NCBI GenBank assembly: GCA_900554585.1
Contig: USHS01000003.1
Span: 1 to 21,167, forward strand
Length of the DNA stretch: 21,167 nucleotides
Direction: 5' to 3'
Origin: an uncultured Collinsella sp.
GTDB taxonomy: Bacteria; Actinomycetota; Coriobacteriia; Coriobacteriales; Coriobacteriaceae
Shown here: piece by piece, positions 1-7,473 of the stretch
Layout of the letters: each line of letters starts with the position of its first letter
How positions within the stretch are numbered: the first letter of the stretch is position 1
Made by a program: the position numbers and the translations under genes
The notes under the pieces: generated by a model
Database searches by the model: none
What the model was told of the DNA's origin: nothing
The model's input: only the letters and a program-made list of their open reading frames with translations

Positions 1-752
1 TTGAGCCGCTGCGCCAGCGCTCTATTGTTGGGGCAGTACCTGTCGAGCAGGGCGTGAAACCGCTGATTGTGGCTTGGCTCGAGCAAGTGGACGAGCTCGT
101 GGGCGACAACCATGTCGAGACACTCGATGGGATAAGCGGCAAGTTCGCGTGCGATGCGAATGGCTCCGGTCTTGGGCGTGCATGATCCCCAGCGCGTTTT
201 CATGCTGCGCACGGAGACGCGGGAAACGGCGACACTCATTGTGATTTCGTATGCGTGCACGATGTCGCGTAGCGCTGCGGTGACCTCGGTCGTATAAAGC
301 TGGCTGATGTGGGCTTGGAGCTCGTCGGACGTTAGGCCGTCGAGGATTGCGCGCCGCTTGGCCTGTGGGCCTTCGTCCGATTCGTCGGTACCCATAAAGC
401 TTGCGAAGGTGGCCTGCTTGGGCCGCGGCGCGGGTGATGCAAAGTTGTGATCGAGTGCATCCTGTACCGTGATGGGCTTGCCCCAAAGTGCAATGACGGA
501 CGAGGTGCTGAGCGGCTCTCGCGCCGTCGCCCGATGTTGCTCGCGCTGGGCAAGTCGGCTGACAATCCAGGTGCTGTTGCGCTTCACAAATGCCTCGATG
601 CGCTCGCGGCTGGCGCCGAGCGGTGCGCTGGCGTGGACCTCACCGCTTGATGTGACGCGTAGGTTGAAGTTTTTGACGCGCTTTTTGGTAACGACGACGG
701 AGATGGGCGTCCCATCCGGTCGGGATATGGAAATCGTAAATTGCTGCGTCAA
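1..752 (-). CDS. YgjP-like M48-type zinc metallopeptidase (3' part cut off)
   Basis: Reading the minus strand gives a protein with the YgjP/DUF45 layout: an N-terminal beta-rich region, then MKTRWGSC, then the zinc motif HELVH (codons at 87-101) followed by EPSHNQRFHALLDRYCP. The HExxH glutamate is the expected catalytic base and the later H of EPSHNQRFH fits the third zinc ligand. The C-terminus lies beyond position 1. The family is a putative cytoplasmic metallohydrolase, often annotated M48, with poorly known substrates. I chose TTG at 752 as the start because AAGGA lies 6 nt upstream. The in-frame ATG at 785 lacks a ribosome site and sits inside a perfect 11-bp inverted repeat. It follows the dipeptidase gene on the same strand. 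Family assignment is firm from the motifs; the start is inferred. Confidence 0.85.
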   Translation of the reverse strand, partial: MTQQFTISISRPDGTPISVVVTKKRVKNFNLRVTSSGEVHASAPLGASRERIEAFVKRNSTWIVSRLAQREQHRATAREPLSTSSVIALWGKPITVQDALDHNFASPAPRPKQATFASFMGTDESDEGPQAKRRAILDGLTSDELQAHISQLYTTEVTAALRDIVHAYEITMSVAVSRVSVRSMKTRWGSCTPKTGAIRIARELAAYPIECLDMVVAHELVHLLEPSHNQRFHALLDRYCPNNRALAQRL

Positions 753-775
753 AAGCGGTCCTTCAGATTGGGGAC

Positions 776-809
776 GGGCCGGCATGTCGACCGTTCGGCA
801 TGCCGGCCC
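776..809 (-). terminator. Perfect 11-bp stem-loop between dipeptidase and metallopeptidase genes
   Basis: GGGCCGGCATG (776-786) and CATGCCGGCCC (799-809) form a perfect 11-bp GC-rich stem with a 12-nt loop. It lies 17 nt past the dipeptidase stop and just before the TTG start of the metallopeptidase. There is no T-run after it on the minus strand, so it may be a U-less terminator, a processing site or a structure limiting read-through. Confidence 0.5.
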
Positions 810-826
810 GCTCAATGGATGTGAAA

Positions 827-1840
827 TTAATAACGCTCAAAGAAGGCAAGCGCGTTGTCGCTACAGAGCTTCTGCATCACGGTCTTGCCAAAATGCTTGG
901 AAAGCATGTTCTGGAACTCGGGCATCATGCTGGCATCGGAGAGGAAAGCGGGCACCGTGGCACCGTCCCAGTCGCCGCCGAGCGCGATGACGTCCTCGCC
1001 GCCCAGGTCGAGCCAGTGCTCGATATGTGCCGCCAGCTGGTCGAAGGTGACGTCTGCGGCGGTCTTGTCGGTTGCGTCGTTGGATAGGAACTCGCTGCAG
1101 TAGTTGAGGCCGACGATGCCGCCCATGTCGCGAATGGTGCGGAACTGGTCGTCGGTGAGGTTGCGCTTGACGCCGCAAACCGCACGGGAGTTGGAGTGGC
1201 TGGCGACGAAGGGGCGCGTGGCGTGGGCGACAACCTCGTCAAAGCACTCATCGTTGAGGTGGGAGACGTCGAGTACCATGCCGGCGTGCTCCATCTGCGT
1301 AAGTGCCTCGATGCCGGCGGCGGTGAGGCCGGCGTGGGTATCGTGTCCGCTCGCGAGCGGTCCCTGCGCGTTCCAGCTGAGTGACGACATAAGCACGCCC
1401 AAGCTCTTGAGCACCTCGATCAGTGCGGGGTCCTCGGCAAAGAACGTGGCGTTTTCGATGGTGTGGATGCAAGCGACCTTACCGTCCTTGAGCGCGGGGC
1501 GAATGTCTGCGGCGCTGCGTACGTTGACCATGCGGTCGTGGTTGAGCATTGCCTGGCCGCTCATATGCGCCATGATTTGCGCCTGGAAGCGCGCGGCGTG
1601 GGCGGTGGGAATCTCGTCGGGGACAAACGTGGCGAAGCACTGTGCCCACGGCGTGTTGCCGATCTTTGCGAGCGAGATGGCGCAGGCGTTGCCCTCGATG
1701 AGGTCGAAATCTTGCGGATGCGTTTCGTCGCCGGGGAAATAACCGTCGGTGCCGGCGGTAAAGCGCAGGTCGAGATCGAGCGTGGCCCAGCCGATGCGGT
1801 CGGCGGTGTCGCAGTGTAGGTCAAATACGGGATATGCCAT
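827..1840 (-). CDS. Membrane dipeptidase family (peptidase M19)
   Basis: A 337-aa protein of the renal dipeptidase (M19) family, which hydrolyses dipeptides with a binuclear zinc site in a TIM-barrel fold. The metal and active-site positions are visible: HCD at residues 9-11, E129 in the IEN motif (many relatives have IEGG), H194 in DVSHLND, H215 in ASHSNSRA and D290 in GGDWDG. There is no signal peptide or membrane segment, so it is probably cytoplasmic, as in other bacterial members. The start is ATG 1840, preceded by GGAGG at good spacing; an upstream in-frame start ten codons earlier has no such site. It is divergent from the SlyD-like gene, with 120 nt between the two starts. Physiological substrates cannot be told from the sequence. 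Confidence 0.92.
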   Translation of the reverse strand: MAYPVFDLHCDTADRIGWATLDLDLRFTAGTDGYFPGDETHPQDFDLIEGNACAISLAKIGNTPWAQCFATFVPDEIPTAHAARFQAQIMAHMSGQAMLNHDRMVNVRSAADIRPALKDGKVACIHTIENATFFAEDPALIEVLKSLGVLMSSLSWNAQGPLASGHDTHAGLTAAGIEALTQMEHAGMVLDVSHLNDECFDEVVAHATRPFVASHSNSRAVCGVKRNLTDDQFRTIRDMGGIVGLNYCSEFLSNDATDKTAADVTFDQLAAHIEHWLDLGGEDVIALGGDWDGATVPAFLSDASMMPEFQNMLSKHFGKTVMQKLCSDNALAFFERY

Positions 1841-1873
1841 GGTTCCTCCGGTTGCAGCGTTTCTTTGCAAACT

Positions 1874-1902
1874 GTCATTGAATTGTATGACTAGGGTATA
1901 GT
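1874..1902 (+). promoter_or_regulatory. Candidate promoter of the SlyD/UreE-like pair
   Basis: TATAGT at 1897-1902 is a good -10 element 59 nt before the ATG. The matching -35 position is weak (GTCATT, 17-nt spacer). The implied leader carries a 6-bp hairpin, GGCGGC (1920-1925) with GCCGCC (1937-1942), then GGAGG just before the start. Confidence 0.3.
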
Positions 1903-1960
1903 TAGCGCCATATGTTCACGGCGGCCTGCGTTGTGCGCCGCCCTTATCACGGAGGTTACC

Positions 1961-2389
1961 ATGTCCAACCAGGGCAAGAAGGTCAAGACCCATTATCGCG
2001 GCACGCTCGACGACGGCACGCAGTTCGATAGCTCCTACGATCGCGGCGAGCCGCTGGAGTTCACCTGCGGCGCCGGTCAGATGATCAAGGGCTTCGACGC
2101 CGCTGTTGTCGACATGCAGGTGGGCGAGAAGAAGACCGTGCACATCCCGGCTGCCGATGCCTACGGCGAGCACAATCCCGAGATGGTTCTGACCTTCCCG
2201 GCCGAACAGGTTCCCAACATCGAGCAGATCGAGAAGGGCATGAAGCTCTTCCTGTCCACGCCGAGCGGCATGCCTGTCCCCGCCGTCGTCATTGACGTGA
2301 CGCCCGAGGCCGTGACGCTCGACGCCAACCACGAGCTGGCCGGCAAGGACCTCAACTTTGATATCGAGCTCGTCGAGGTCGAGGGTTAG
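1961..2389 (+). CDS. SlyD-like FKBP-type peptidyl-prolyl isomerase
   Basis: A 142-aa protein. Residues 1-70 begin an FKBP fold (HYRGTLDDGTQFDSS, PLEF, GAGQMIKGFDAAV). The segment around 72-122 (AYGEHNPEMV to VTLDANHELAG) is the insert-in-flap chaperone domain typical of SlyD, and the FKBP fold closes with LNFDIELVEV. SlyD proteins catalyse prolyl cis-trans isomerisation, act as chaperones and, in Escherichia coli, deliver nickel to hydrogenase. The His/Cys-rich metal-binding tail of E. coli SlyD is absent here; the protein ends at VEVEG. The start ATG 1961 has GGAGG at optimal spacing. The UreE-like gene begins 3 nt after the stop, which implies co-transcription and keeps a nickel-related role plausible. 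Confidence 0.9.
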   Translation: MSNQGKKVKTHYRGTLDDGTQFDSSYDRGEPLEFTCGAGQMIKGFDAAVVDMQVGEKKTVHIPAADAYGEHNPEMVLTFPAEQVPNIEQIEKGMKLFLSTPSGMPVPAVVIDVTPEAVTLDANHELAGKDLNFDIELVEVEG

Positions 2390-2392
2390 AGT

Positions 2393-2971
2393 ATGCCTGA
2401 ACGCTTGGTTTCGACGACATGTTTGGGAAATCTCAACGATCCGTCCTATGAACTCCTGCTTCGCCGGGAGCTGGGCGGTGTCTTTGAGGCCGATGAGCTA
2501 CTGCTCGATTGGGACCAGGCCGATGTATGTGCGTTTGTGGGCGCGACGGAGCTGGGGCGCACGGTCGATGTTCGGCTGGATACTGCCGACGGCGGTCGTC
2601 TTGCCGATGGCGACGTGCTCGCCATTGACCGTTCGGGCGTGGTGCCTGTGGCGGTTGTCGTGCGCCTGCGCAGCGCCGAGGTTTATTTGGTCGAAGTCGA
2701 CCGCATGGATCCGATTGCGCTCGCGCATGCGTGCTGGGAGATCGGCAACATGCATGCGCCGCTCTTCCGGGGCGACTCGGACGAGCATACCGTGCGCATG
2801 TATACGCCGGTGCAGCCTGTTTTGGGCCGCATGCTCCGGGGTGTCGAGGGTGTTCGGCTCTCGGTGGTCACGCGTGAGCTCGATGCCAGCCGGCGCTTTG
2901 CGTCGAGTGCGGCGGAGGTCGTCGTGAGCATGGCTCCCGACTTTACCATCGTAAAAAAGACGCGCGGCTAA
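2393..2971 (+). CDS. UreE-like nickel metallochaperone
   Basis: A 192-aa protein matching the two-domain UreE layout. Residues 1-90 have the N-terminal pattern GRTVDVRL then GGRLADGDVLA. Residues 98-170 have the metal-binding domain: YLVEVDRMDPIALAHACWEIGNMH, then LGRMLRG. H121 in GNMH corresponds to the conserved nickel-binding His of UreE (usually GNRH). The His-rich tail of Klebsiella-type UreE is missing. UreE normally hands nickel to urease, but no urease genes are present in this window. The start ATG 2393 lies 3 nt after the SlyD-like stop, with GAGG inside the upstream gene as ribosome site. I infer a nickel-handling pair, possibly for a hydrogenase elsewhere. Family assignment rests on motifs only. 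Confidence 0.72.
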   Translation: MPERLVSTTCLGNLNDPSYELLLRRELGGVFEADELLLDWDQADVCAFVGATELGRTVDVRLDTADGGRLADGDVLAIDRSGVVPVAVVVRLRSAEVYLVEVDRMDPIALAHACWEIGNMHAPLFRGDSDEHTVRMYTPVQPVLGRMLRGVEGVRLSVVTRELDASRRFASSAAEVVVSMAPDFTIVKKTRG

Positions 2972-3054
2972 GCGCGCGTATGCGCAAGACGGGCTTTGAG
3001 GGGCGACCAATCAAGGTCCGTCTTGCTGTTGATAGGAGGCTTTGGGGGAAGCGT

Positions 3055-3852
3055 ATGGGTCTTGAGGGAATCAAGCTGATCGCCTGCGATTTGGATGGCA
3101 CGTTGCTGCATCCGGGGGAGCGCGAGCCGCGTTCCGAGGCCTTTGAGCTTATCGATGAGCTGCATCGTCGCGGTATCGTGTTTATGCCGGCGAGCGGCCG
3201 TCAATATGCGAGCTTGCGCCACCTGTTTGCCCCGGTGGCCGATGAGCTCGCATATGTATGCGAAAACGGAGCCCTGGTGATGAGCGAGGGACGTGCCATT
3301 GTCAAGCGTTCCATGGAGCGCAGCCTTGCTATGGATATCGCGAATGCCGTGGTTGCGTATCCCCATGCCGACGTGACCCTTTCGTGCGAGGGGCACCTCT
3401 ACACCATGAGCGGCAATGATGCGTTCGTCGACCATTTGCGCTATGAGGTCCACTGCGATGTGGCGGTGGTCGACCGTCCCGAGGACATAGACGAGGACGT
3501 CATTAAGATTGCCTTCCAGACACCCGAGGTTGATCAGCCGGCGGCGCTGGAGTATTTTGTGCGTGGCTTTAGCGATCGGGTTGATGTGATGACGTCGGGA
3601 ACCGAATGGACGGACTTTATCGGTTTCGGTTCGGGCAAGGGCTCCGCGCTTGCCGATTACGGTCGTGCCCTGGGTATTTCGCTCGATGAGATGATGGCGT
3701 TTGGCGACAATGAGAACGATCGCGACATGCTTAACGTCGTGGGCCATCCCTATCTGATGGAGAGCTGCAATCCCTCTATGCGTGGCATCAACGACCGCGT
3801 CCGCTACGTGCGCACGGTCGAAGAAGAGCTGCGTCGTCTACTTGCTGAGTAG
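3055..3852 (+). CDS. Cof-type HAD-IIB hydrolase (sugar-phosphatase-like)
   Basis: A 265-aa cytoplasmic HAD phosphatase. Motif I is DLDGT with nucleophile D12 and acid/base D14. Motif II is the Ser of PASGR, and motif IV is GDNEND at about 217-222. The C2-type cap between them marks subfamily IIB (Cof/YidA/YbjI). Such enzymes dephosphorylate sugar phosphates, nucleotides or cofactor precursors; the substrate cannot be predicted here. ATG 3055 was chosen because DLDGT then falls at the usual position near residue 12 and GGGGGAA stands just upstream. Starting at the ATG at 2980 would add 25 basic residues with no family match. It lies 83 nt after the UreE-like gene and may be in the same transcript. 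Confidence 0.9.
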   Translation: MGLEGIKLIACDLDGTLLHPGEREPRSEAFELIDELHRRGIVFMPASGRQYASLRHLFAPVADELAYVCENGALVMSEGRAIVKRSMERSLAMDIANAVVAYPHADVTLSCEGHLYTMSGNDAFVDHLRYEVHCDVAVVDRPEDIDEDVIKIAFQTPEVDQPAALEYFVRGFSDRVDVMTSGTEWTDFIGFGSGKGSALADYGRALGISLDEMMAFGDNENDRDMLNVVGHPYLMESCNPSMRGINDRVRYVRTVEEELRRLLAE

Positions 3853-3855
3853 ACA

Positions 3856-3926
3856 TTTGGGACATGTCTAGAAATCTACTTATTGCTGCAGAGTGCGGAA
3901 AGGTGGATTTTAAGGCATGTCCCAAA
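3856..3926. repeat. 71-nt near-perfect hairpin between convergent genes
   Basis: TTTGGGACATG (3856-3866) pairs with CATGTCCCAAA (3916-3926), and AAATCTAC (3872-3879) pairs with GTGGATTT (3903-3910). The two blocks join with wobble pairs and one A/A mismatch to give a 24-bp stem and a 23-nt loop. The structure fills the 77-nt gap between the stop codons of the HAD and Fur-family genes. It lacks a long T-run. It could be a bidirectional terminator or a dispersed REP/MITE-like element. Confidence 0.75.
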
Positions 3927-3929
3927 CAT

Positions 3930-4310
3930 CTATCGGCAGTCGGGGCAGAGACCCTCGAAGATGGTGTAGTGCGACGTGACGTGCCAGCCGATTTGCTCGG
4001 ACGCTTTGGCGTCGAGCTGGGCATCGAAGGGGAGCGGTACGTCGATGACGCGGCTGCACGAGGTGCAGATGATATGCGCGTGCGGCTCGATGGTGCGATC
4101 GAAGCGACTGCCGCCCGGTGTCTTGATGGAGAGGATCTCGCCGGCGTCGGCCAAGAGATTGAGATTGCGGTAGACCGTACCGCGGCTGATTTTGTCATCC
4201 TGCGCGCGCACGACGTTGTAGATTTCGTCGGCGGTGGGATGGTTATAGCTTTGGCGTACGGCGTCAAGAACCAGCTTTCGCTGCCTGGTATTCCTTCTTT
4301 GCACCGCCAT
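3930..4310 (-). CDS. Fur-family repressor, PerR-like
   Basis: A 126-aa metalloregulator. Residues 1-65 form the winged helix (TRQRKLVLDAV, HPTADEIY, SRGTVYRNL). Residues 70-126 form the dimerisation domain with two structural-zinc pairs, C82/C85 (CTSC) and C122/C125 (CPDC). The regulatory-metal positions match PerR: H24, D71 in SRFD, H77 and H79 in PHAH, and D90 in VID, where Fur proteins usually have Glu. PerR senses peroxide by metal-catalysed oxidation of these His residues and represses oxidative-stress and iron genes. The sequence supports the PerR subgroup, but a Fur or Zur role cannot be excluded. It follows the acylphosphatase gene by 61 nt and has its own candidate promoter. Confidence 0.88.
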   Translation of the reverse strand: MAVQRRNTRQRKLVLDAVRQSYNHPTADEIYNVVRAQDDKISRGTVYRNLNLLADAGEILSIKTPGGSRFDRTIEPHAHIICTSCSRVIDVPLPFDAQLDAKASEQIGWHVTSHYTIFEGLCPDCR

Positions 4311-4346
4311 GCGCCTCGCCTCTTTTCTATTAACGGTCGTAGGTAA

Positions 4347-4375
4347 ATGATACCGTATTTAGCACACAATACTAA
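4347..4375 (-). promoter_or_regulatory. Candidate promoter and operator of the PerR-like gene
   Basis: On the minus strand TTAGTA (4375-4370) and TATCAT (4352-4347) are separated by 17 nt in an AT-rich stretch unlike its surroundings. An inverted repeat TTAG-N9-CTAA (4359-4375) overlaps the -35 and spacer, where an autoregulatory Fur-family site would be expected. It is not a clear match to a PerR or Fur box. The -35 overlaps the stop codon of the acylphosphatase gene. Confidence 0.4.
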
Positions 4376-4782
4376 TAATGAGGACTGAAACCGTCTTCAT
4401 TGGCAAGTGGGGCTCGGGCCTGGGCGTCTACGAGGCGAAAACGCGTTCCCATGCGCTCGTAGGAGGCATGAAGCGCCTCGAGATGAGATAGGACGTTTGC
4501 CGGAGCTCCCTGTATCTCCATCTCGACTGAGCCGTCTTCCATGTTACGCACCCAGCCGGTGAGTGCGCGTGCCTGCGCGAGGTTGGTGTTGGTAAAGCGA
4601 AAACCAACGCCCTGGACCTGCCCCTCCCAGCGCAGGAAATAGCGCAGGGGAGTGTCTTGAGTGGCCTCGTCGCTTGCAAGCACAGTAAGCCTGCGGCGCA
4701 GCTCGAGCTCGACGTTTGATGGTTTTTGAGGCTCTCGACTGCCGCCGGTGACGCTGGAGAAGAACGTATCGAAGAAGCCCAT
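4372..4782 (-). CDS. Acylphosphatase-like protein with N-terminal extension
   Basis: A 136-aa protein whose residues 46-136 match acylphosphatase: GQVQGVGFRF, then TGWVRNMEDGSVEMEIQG. The catalytic Arg (R62) and Asn (N80) are both present. Acylphosphatases hydrolyse carboxyl-phosphate bonds such as those of acetyl phosphate and carbamoyl phosphate. Family members are usually about 90-100 aa; here an extra N-terminal stretch of about 45 residues includes a hydrophobic start (MGFFDTFFSSV) and a charged helix-like part (VELELRRRL). The ATG at 4782 lies 2 nt after the stop of the upstream oxidoreductase gene, which implies translational coupling. Whether the extension is a localisation signal or a partner-binding helix cannot be said. 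Confidence 0.85.
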   Translation of the reverse strand: MGFFDTFFSSVTGGSREPQKPSNVELELRRRLTVLASDEATQDTPLRYFLRWEGQVQGVGFRFTNTNLAQARALTGWVRNMEDGSVEMEIQGAPANVLSHLEALHASYERMGTRFRLVDAQARAPLANEDGFSPHY

Positions 4783-4784
4783 CG

Positions 4785-5891
4785 CTATGCCTGCTTGCCT
4801 GCGTCGGCCGGGAAGGTTATACCGGCCTGCTGGCGCACGGCATCCATGATGCGCAGTGAGACGAGCGTGACATCGCGGTAGTGGCCAAGCTCGTGGCGTC
4901 CCGCCGGGGTCTCCCAAATCTCTTCCTTGACGTTATCGATGCCGCCGATGGCGGTGATAAAGTCTGTGAGTTCGTATTCCATAGTGTTGCTCGATTTGGG
5001 CAGGTCGAGCACGCGGCCGTTATCGCCCTGTTCGCGCGGCGCCTCGGTCGCCGAGCCGCGTACGACATCGCCGCGATAGTCGATGCGGACGTTGCGGGGC
5101 GTGGATAGATGGTCGATCTGGATAGTGCCACGCTCGCCTTCGATCTGCGAGGGCAGTAGGTCATTCGTAATTTTGGAGTGCGCGAGCTCGACGGAGATAC
5201 GGCCACCGCCGTAGCTGGCGAGGATGGAACCGCAGCCATCGATGGGGCCGTGCGTGAGCTGTCGCGTGGTGGGGTCGAGCAGAGTAGCCATGCTCGTAAG
5301 GCCGGAGGGCATGCCGAAAATCTCGACCATGGGCTCGACGGTGTAGACGCCAATATCCATGAGGGAGCCCGATGCCATATTGCAGTCGAAGATATTGGTG
5401 GCGCGTCCCGCGAGAATCTCGTTGTAGCGCGAGGAATATTTGCCAAAGCGCAGCGAGGCGCGGCGAATGGGCGCAATTTCGCCCAGAGCGTCCTCAATGG
5501 CGTGGAAGGCGGGATCGTGGAGGGGACGCATGGCCTCGAGGGCCACGACACCTGCTGCCTCGGCAGCCCGGAAGACCTCGAATGCTTGCGCCTCGGTGGC
5601 GCAGAAGGGCTTTTCGACGATAACGTGCTTACCGCCGGCGATGCAGGCGAGCGCTTGCTCGTAGTGGAGCGCATTGGGGCTGCCGATATAGACGGCGTCG
5701 ACGTCGTCGGCGGATGCAAGCTCATCGAGTGAAGTAAAGTTTCGCTCGCCACCGCGCTCGGCGGTAAAGGCGGCGCCGCGATCTGCATTGCGCGAGAGCG
5801 TGCCCGCAAACGCGGCTTGGTCGTTGGCGTTGACGACCTGGATAAAGTCGTCGGTAATCATGGATGTGCCGATGGTTGCGATGCGCAGCAT
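4785..5891 (-). CDS. Gfo/Idh/MocA-family NAD(P)-dependent oxidoreductase
   Basis: A 368-aa protein with an N-terminal Rossmann fold (MLRIATIGTSMI) and the family EKPF motif at 93-96, whose Lys94 is the usual catalytic residue. The C-terminal alpha/beta substrate domain begins near residue 120 and includes GSLMDIGVYTVEP, the conserved region around the active site. The family oxidises or reduces sugars, inositols and other polyols; no specific substrate is visible. The start ATG 5891 has AAGGGGG at proper spacing. The next gene, the acylphosphatase, begins 2 nt past the stop. It lies 73 nt downstream of RNase HI on the same strand. Confidence 0.9.
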   Translation of the reverse strand: MLRIATIGTSMITDDFIQVVNANDQAAFAGTLSRNADRGAAFTAERGGERNFTSLDELASADDVDAVYIGSPNALHYEQALACIAGGKHVIVEKPFCATEAQAFEVFRAAEAAGVVALEAMRPLHDPAFHAIEDALGEIAPIRRASLRFGKYSSRYNEILAGRATNIFDCNMASGSLMDIGVYTVEPMVEIFGMPSGLTSMATLLDPTTRQLTHGPIDGCGSILASYGGGRISVELAHSKITNDLLPSQIEGERGTIQIDHLSTPRNVRIDYRGDVVRGSATEAPREQGDNGRVLDLPKSSNTMEYELTDFITAIGGIDNVKEEIWETPAGRHELGHYRDVTLVSLRIMDAVRQQAGITFPADAGKQA

Positions 5892-5964
5892 GTGTCCCCC
5901 TTGCGTTGTTTGGCCTACAGGACGAGTGTAGCGCGGGAGGACATAAAAGCGTGCGAAAACGCCG

Positions 5965-6450
5965 TTACAGGTCGCTCTCGCTAAAGCCGGTGTCGATATC
6001 GAGGTTGCTGCCGTCGGCCGCCGTGGTGGCGAGCTCATCGCAGCGCTCGTTGAGCTCGTGACCGGCATGCCCCTTAACCCAGATGAACTCAACCTTGTGC
6101 TTGCTTTTGGCGGTGAGTAGGCGCTCCCATAGGTCGCGGTTCTTGACGGGCTGCTTGTTGGCGGTTTTCCATCCGCGTTTTTTCCAGCCGTCGATCCAGT
6201 GCTTGTTGAAGGCGTTGACGACGTACTGCGAATCGGAATGGACTTCGACGTCGCAGGGGCGGTTAAGTGCCTCGAGCGCCACGATGACCGCCATGAGCTC
6301 CATGCGGTTGTTAGTGGTCTTGGCGTAGCCACGCGAAAGCTCGGAGGTGAAGGTCTTGCCGGCGGGGTTGGTGTATTTGAGCACGGCGCCGTAGCCGCCG
6401 CGTCCCGGATTTGATCGGGCCGAGCCGTCGGTATAGATGATGACCTTCAC
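5965..6450 (-). CDS. rnhA: Ribonuclease HI
   Basis: A 161-aa bacterial-type RNase HI, which cleaves the RNA strand of RNA-DNA hybrids. All catalytic residues are in place: D8 (YTDGSA), E51 (NRMELMAV), D73 (HSDSQYV), H128 (VKGHAGH) and D138 (NERCDELA). The basic handle region [16 protein letters not shown] is present. The start is GTG 6450, preceded by AAAGGAA 5 nt upstream; this puts the first strand at the family's usual position. The C-terminus has a short acidic tail ([11 protein letters not shown]). It follows the LysR gene by 63 nt on the same strand; this link is probably not functional. Confidence 0.95.
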   Translation of the reverse strand: MKVIIYTDGSARSNPGRGGYGAVLKYTNPAGKTFTSELSRGYAKTTNNRMELMAVIVALEALNRPCDVEVHSDSQYVVNAFNKHWIDGWKKRGWKTANKQPVKNRDLWERLLTAKSKHKVEFIWVKGHAGHELNERCDELATTAADGSNLDIDTGFSESDL

Positions 6451-6513
6451 ATGGTTCCTTTCGTTGGGTATGTTTCGTGCGAGTGACCATTGTAGCGCCA
6501 TGCCCGCCGGGGG

Positions 6514-7452
6514 CTAGCAATCTACGATTTCTACCCCGTCTTCCGACAGTTGGTTGGCATGGATGATGCGGTTGAGCTCGTCGAGGTATTGCTGCAAGAG
6601 GGGAGAGGGTTTGCGCTCGTCGTGCATGATATAGCCTACGCGCATCGTTGGGGCGTCTGCCAGCGGGATCGATGCCATACCCCACTGCATTTCATTGGAA
6701 AGGACACCGGTCGACAGGGTGTAACCGTTCGACGTGATAAGTAAGTTAGTAAGTGTTCCGCGGTCCGAGATTCGTATGTTGCGGTCGCAAGGGATATAGC
6801 TAAAAGGTTCCTCGGCGTAATAGAAGGAGTTTGAGGTTCCCTGCTCAAAGCTGTAGCGCGTATAGGGCGTGAGGTCGGCAAGGGACAGCTGAGGGCGGCG
6901 TGCGAGCGGGTGGCGTTCGCTAACGAAGACGTGGACCGTCGCGTCGAAGAGGGGGTGGAAGCTTGCGCGGGCATCGGCGAAGGCCTTCTGCAGAACGCGG
7001 GCGTTAAAGTCATCCAGGTACAGAATGCCGATATCGCTGCGAAATGCGCGGACGTCGTCGATGATCTGCGAGGTGGTGGTCTCGCGCATGATGAACTCAA
7101 ACTTACTGTCACGGCAGCGCTCGACGACGTTGACAAAGGCCTCGACCGAAAACGCGTAGTGCTGGGCCGAGACGGCAAGGCGCGCCTGGGGTGTGCCGCC
7201 GTCCTCGTAGCGTGCCTCGAGCATGTCGGCCTGCTCTACGACCTGGCGCGCATAGCCCAAAAGCTCGGTGCCGTCGTTGGTGAGCGTGACGCCGCGGCTG
7301 GAGCGCGTAAAGATCTCCAGATGGAGCTCCTGTTCCAGGCTTTTGACGGCGTTTGAGATGTTGGACTGAGCGGTATAGAGGCGCTGAGCTGCAGCGTTGA
7401 TTGAGCCGGACTCTGCCACGGCAATCAGAAAACGAAGCTGCTGAAGGGTCAT
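6514..7452 (-). CDS. LysR-family transcriptional regulator
   Basis: A 312-aa LysR-type regulator. Residues 1-60 are the winged helix-turn-helix (LQQLRFLIAVAESGSINAAAQRLYTAQSNISNAVKSLE shape, then FTRSSRGVTLT), and the rest is the two-lobed effector domain. I prefer ATG 7452 over ATG 7461 because GAGAGG stands 9 nt before the former and directly abuts the latter. The gene is divergent from metY and a LysR-type palindrome lies just upstream at 7474-7490, placed correctly to activate metY and repress itself. The inferred role is control of sulfur or methionine assimilation, in the manner of CysB, CysL or MetR. The effector cannot be read from the sequence. Confidence 0.9.
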   Translation of the reverse strand: MTLQQLRFLIAVAESGSINAAAQRLYTAQSNISNAVKSLEQELHLEIFTRSSRGVTLTNDGTELLGYARQVVEQADMLEARYEDGGTPQARLAVSAQHYAFSVEAFVNVVERCRDSKFEFIMRETTTSQIIDDVRAFRSDIGILYLDDFNARVLQKAFADARASFHPLFDATVHVFVSERHPLARRPQLSLADLTPYTRYSFEQGTSNSFYYAEEPFSYIPCDRNIRISDRGTLTNLLITSNGYTLSTGVLSNEMQWGMASIPLADAPTMRVGYIMHDERKPSPLLQQYLDELNRIIHANQLSEDGVEIVDC

Positions 7453-7473
7453 CGACGCCATCCTCTCGATTGC

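Noticed and set aside
2955..2980. Terminator formed by CGCGCG...CGCGCG after the UreE-like gene
   Set aside because: The stem is only about five pairs and is not followed by Ts; read-through into the HAD gene seems likely.
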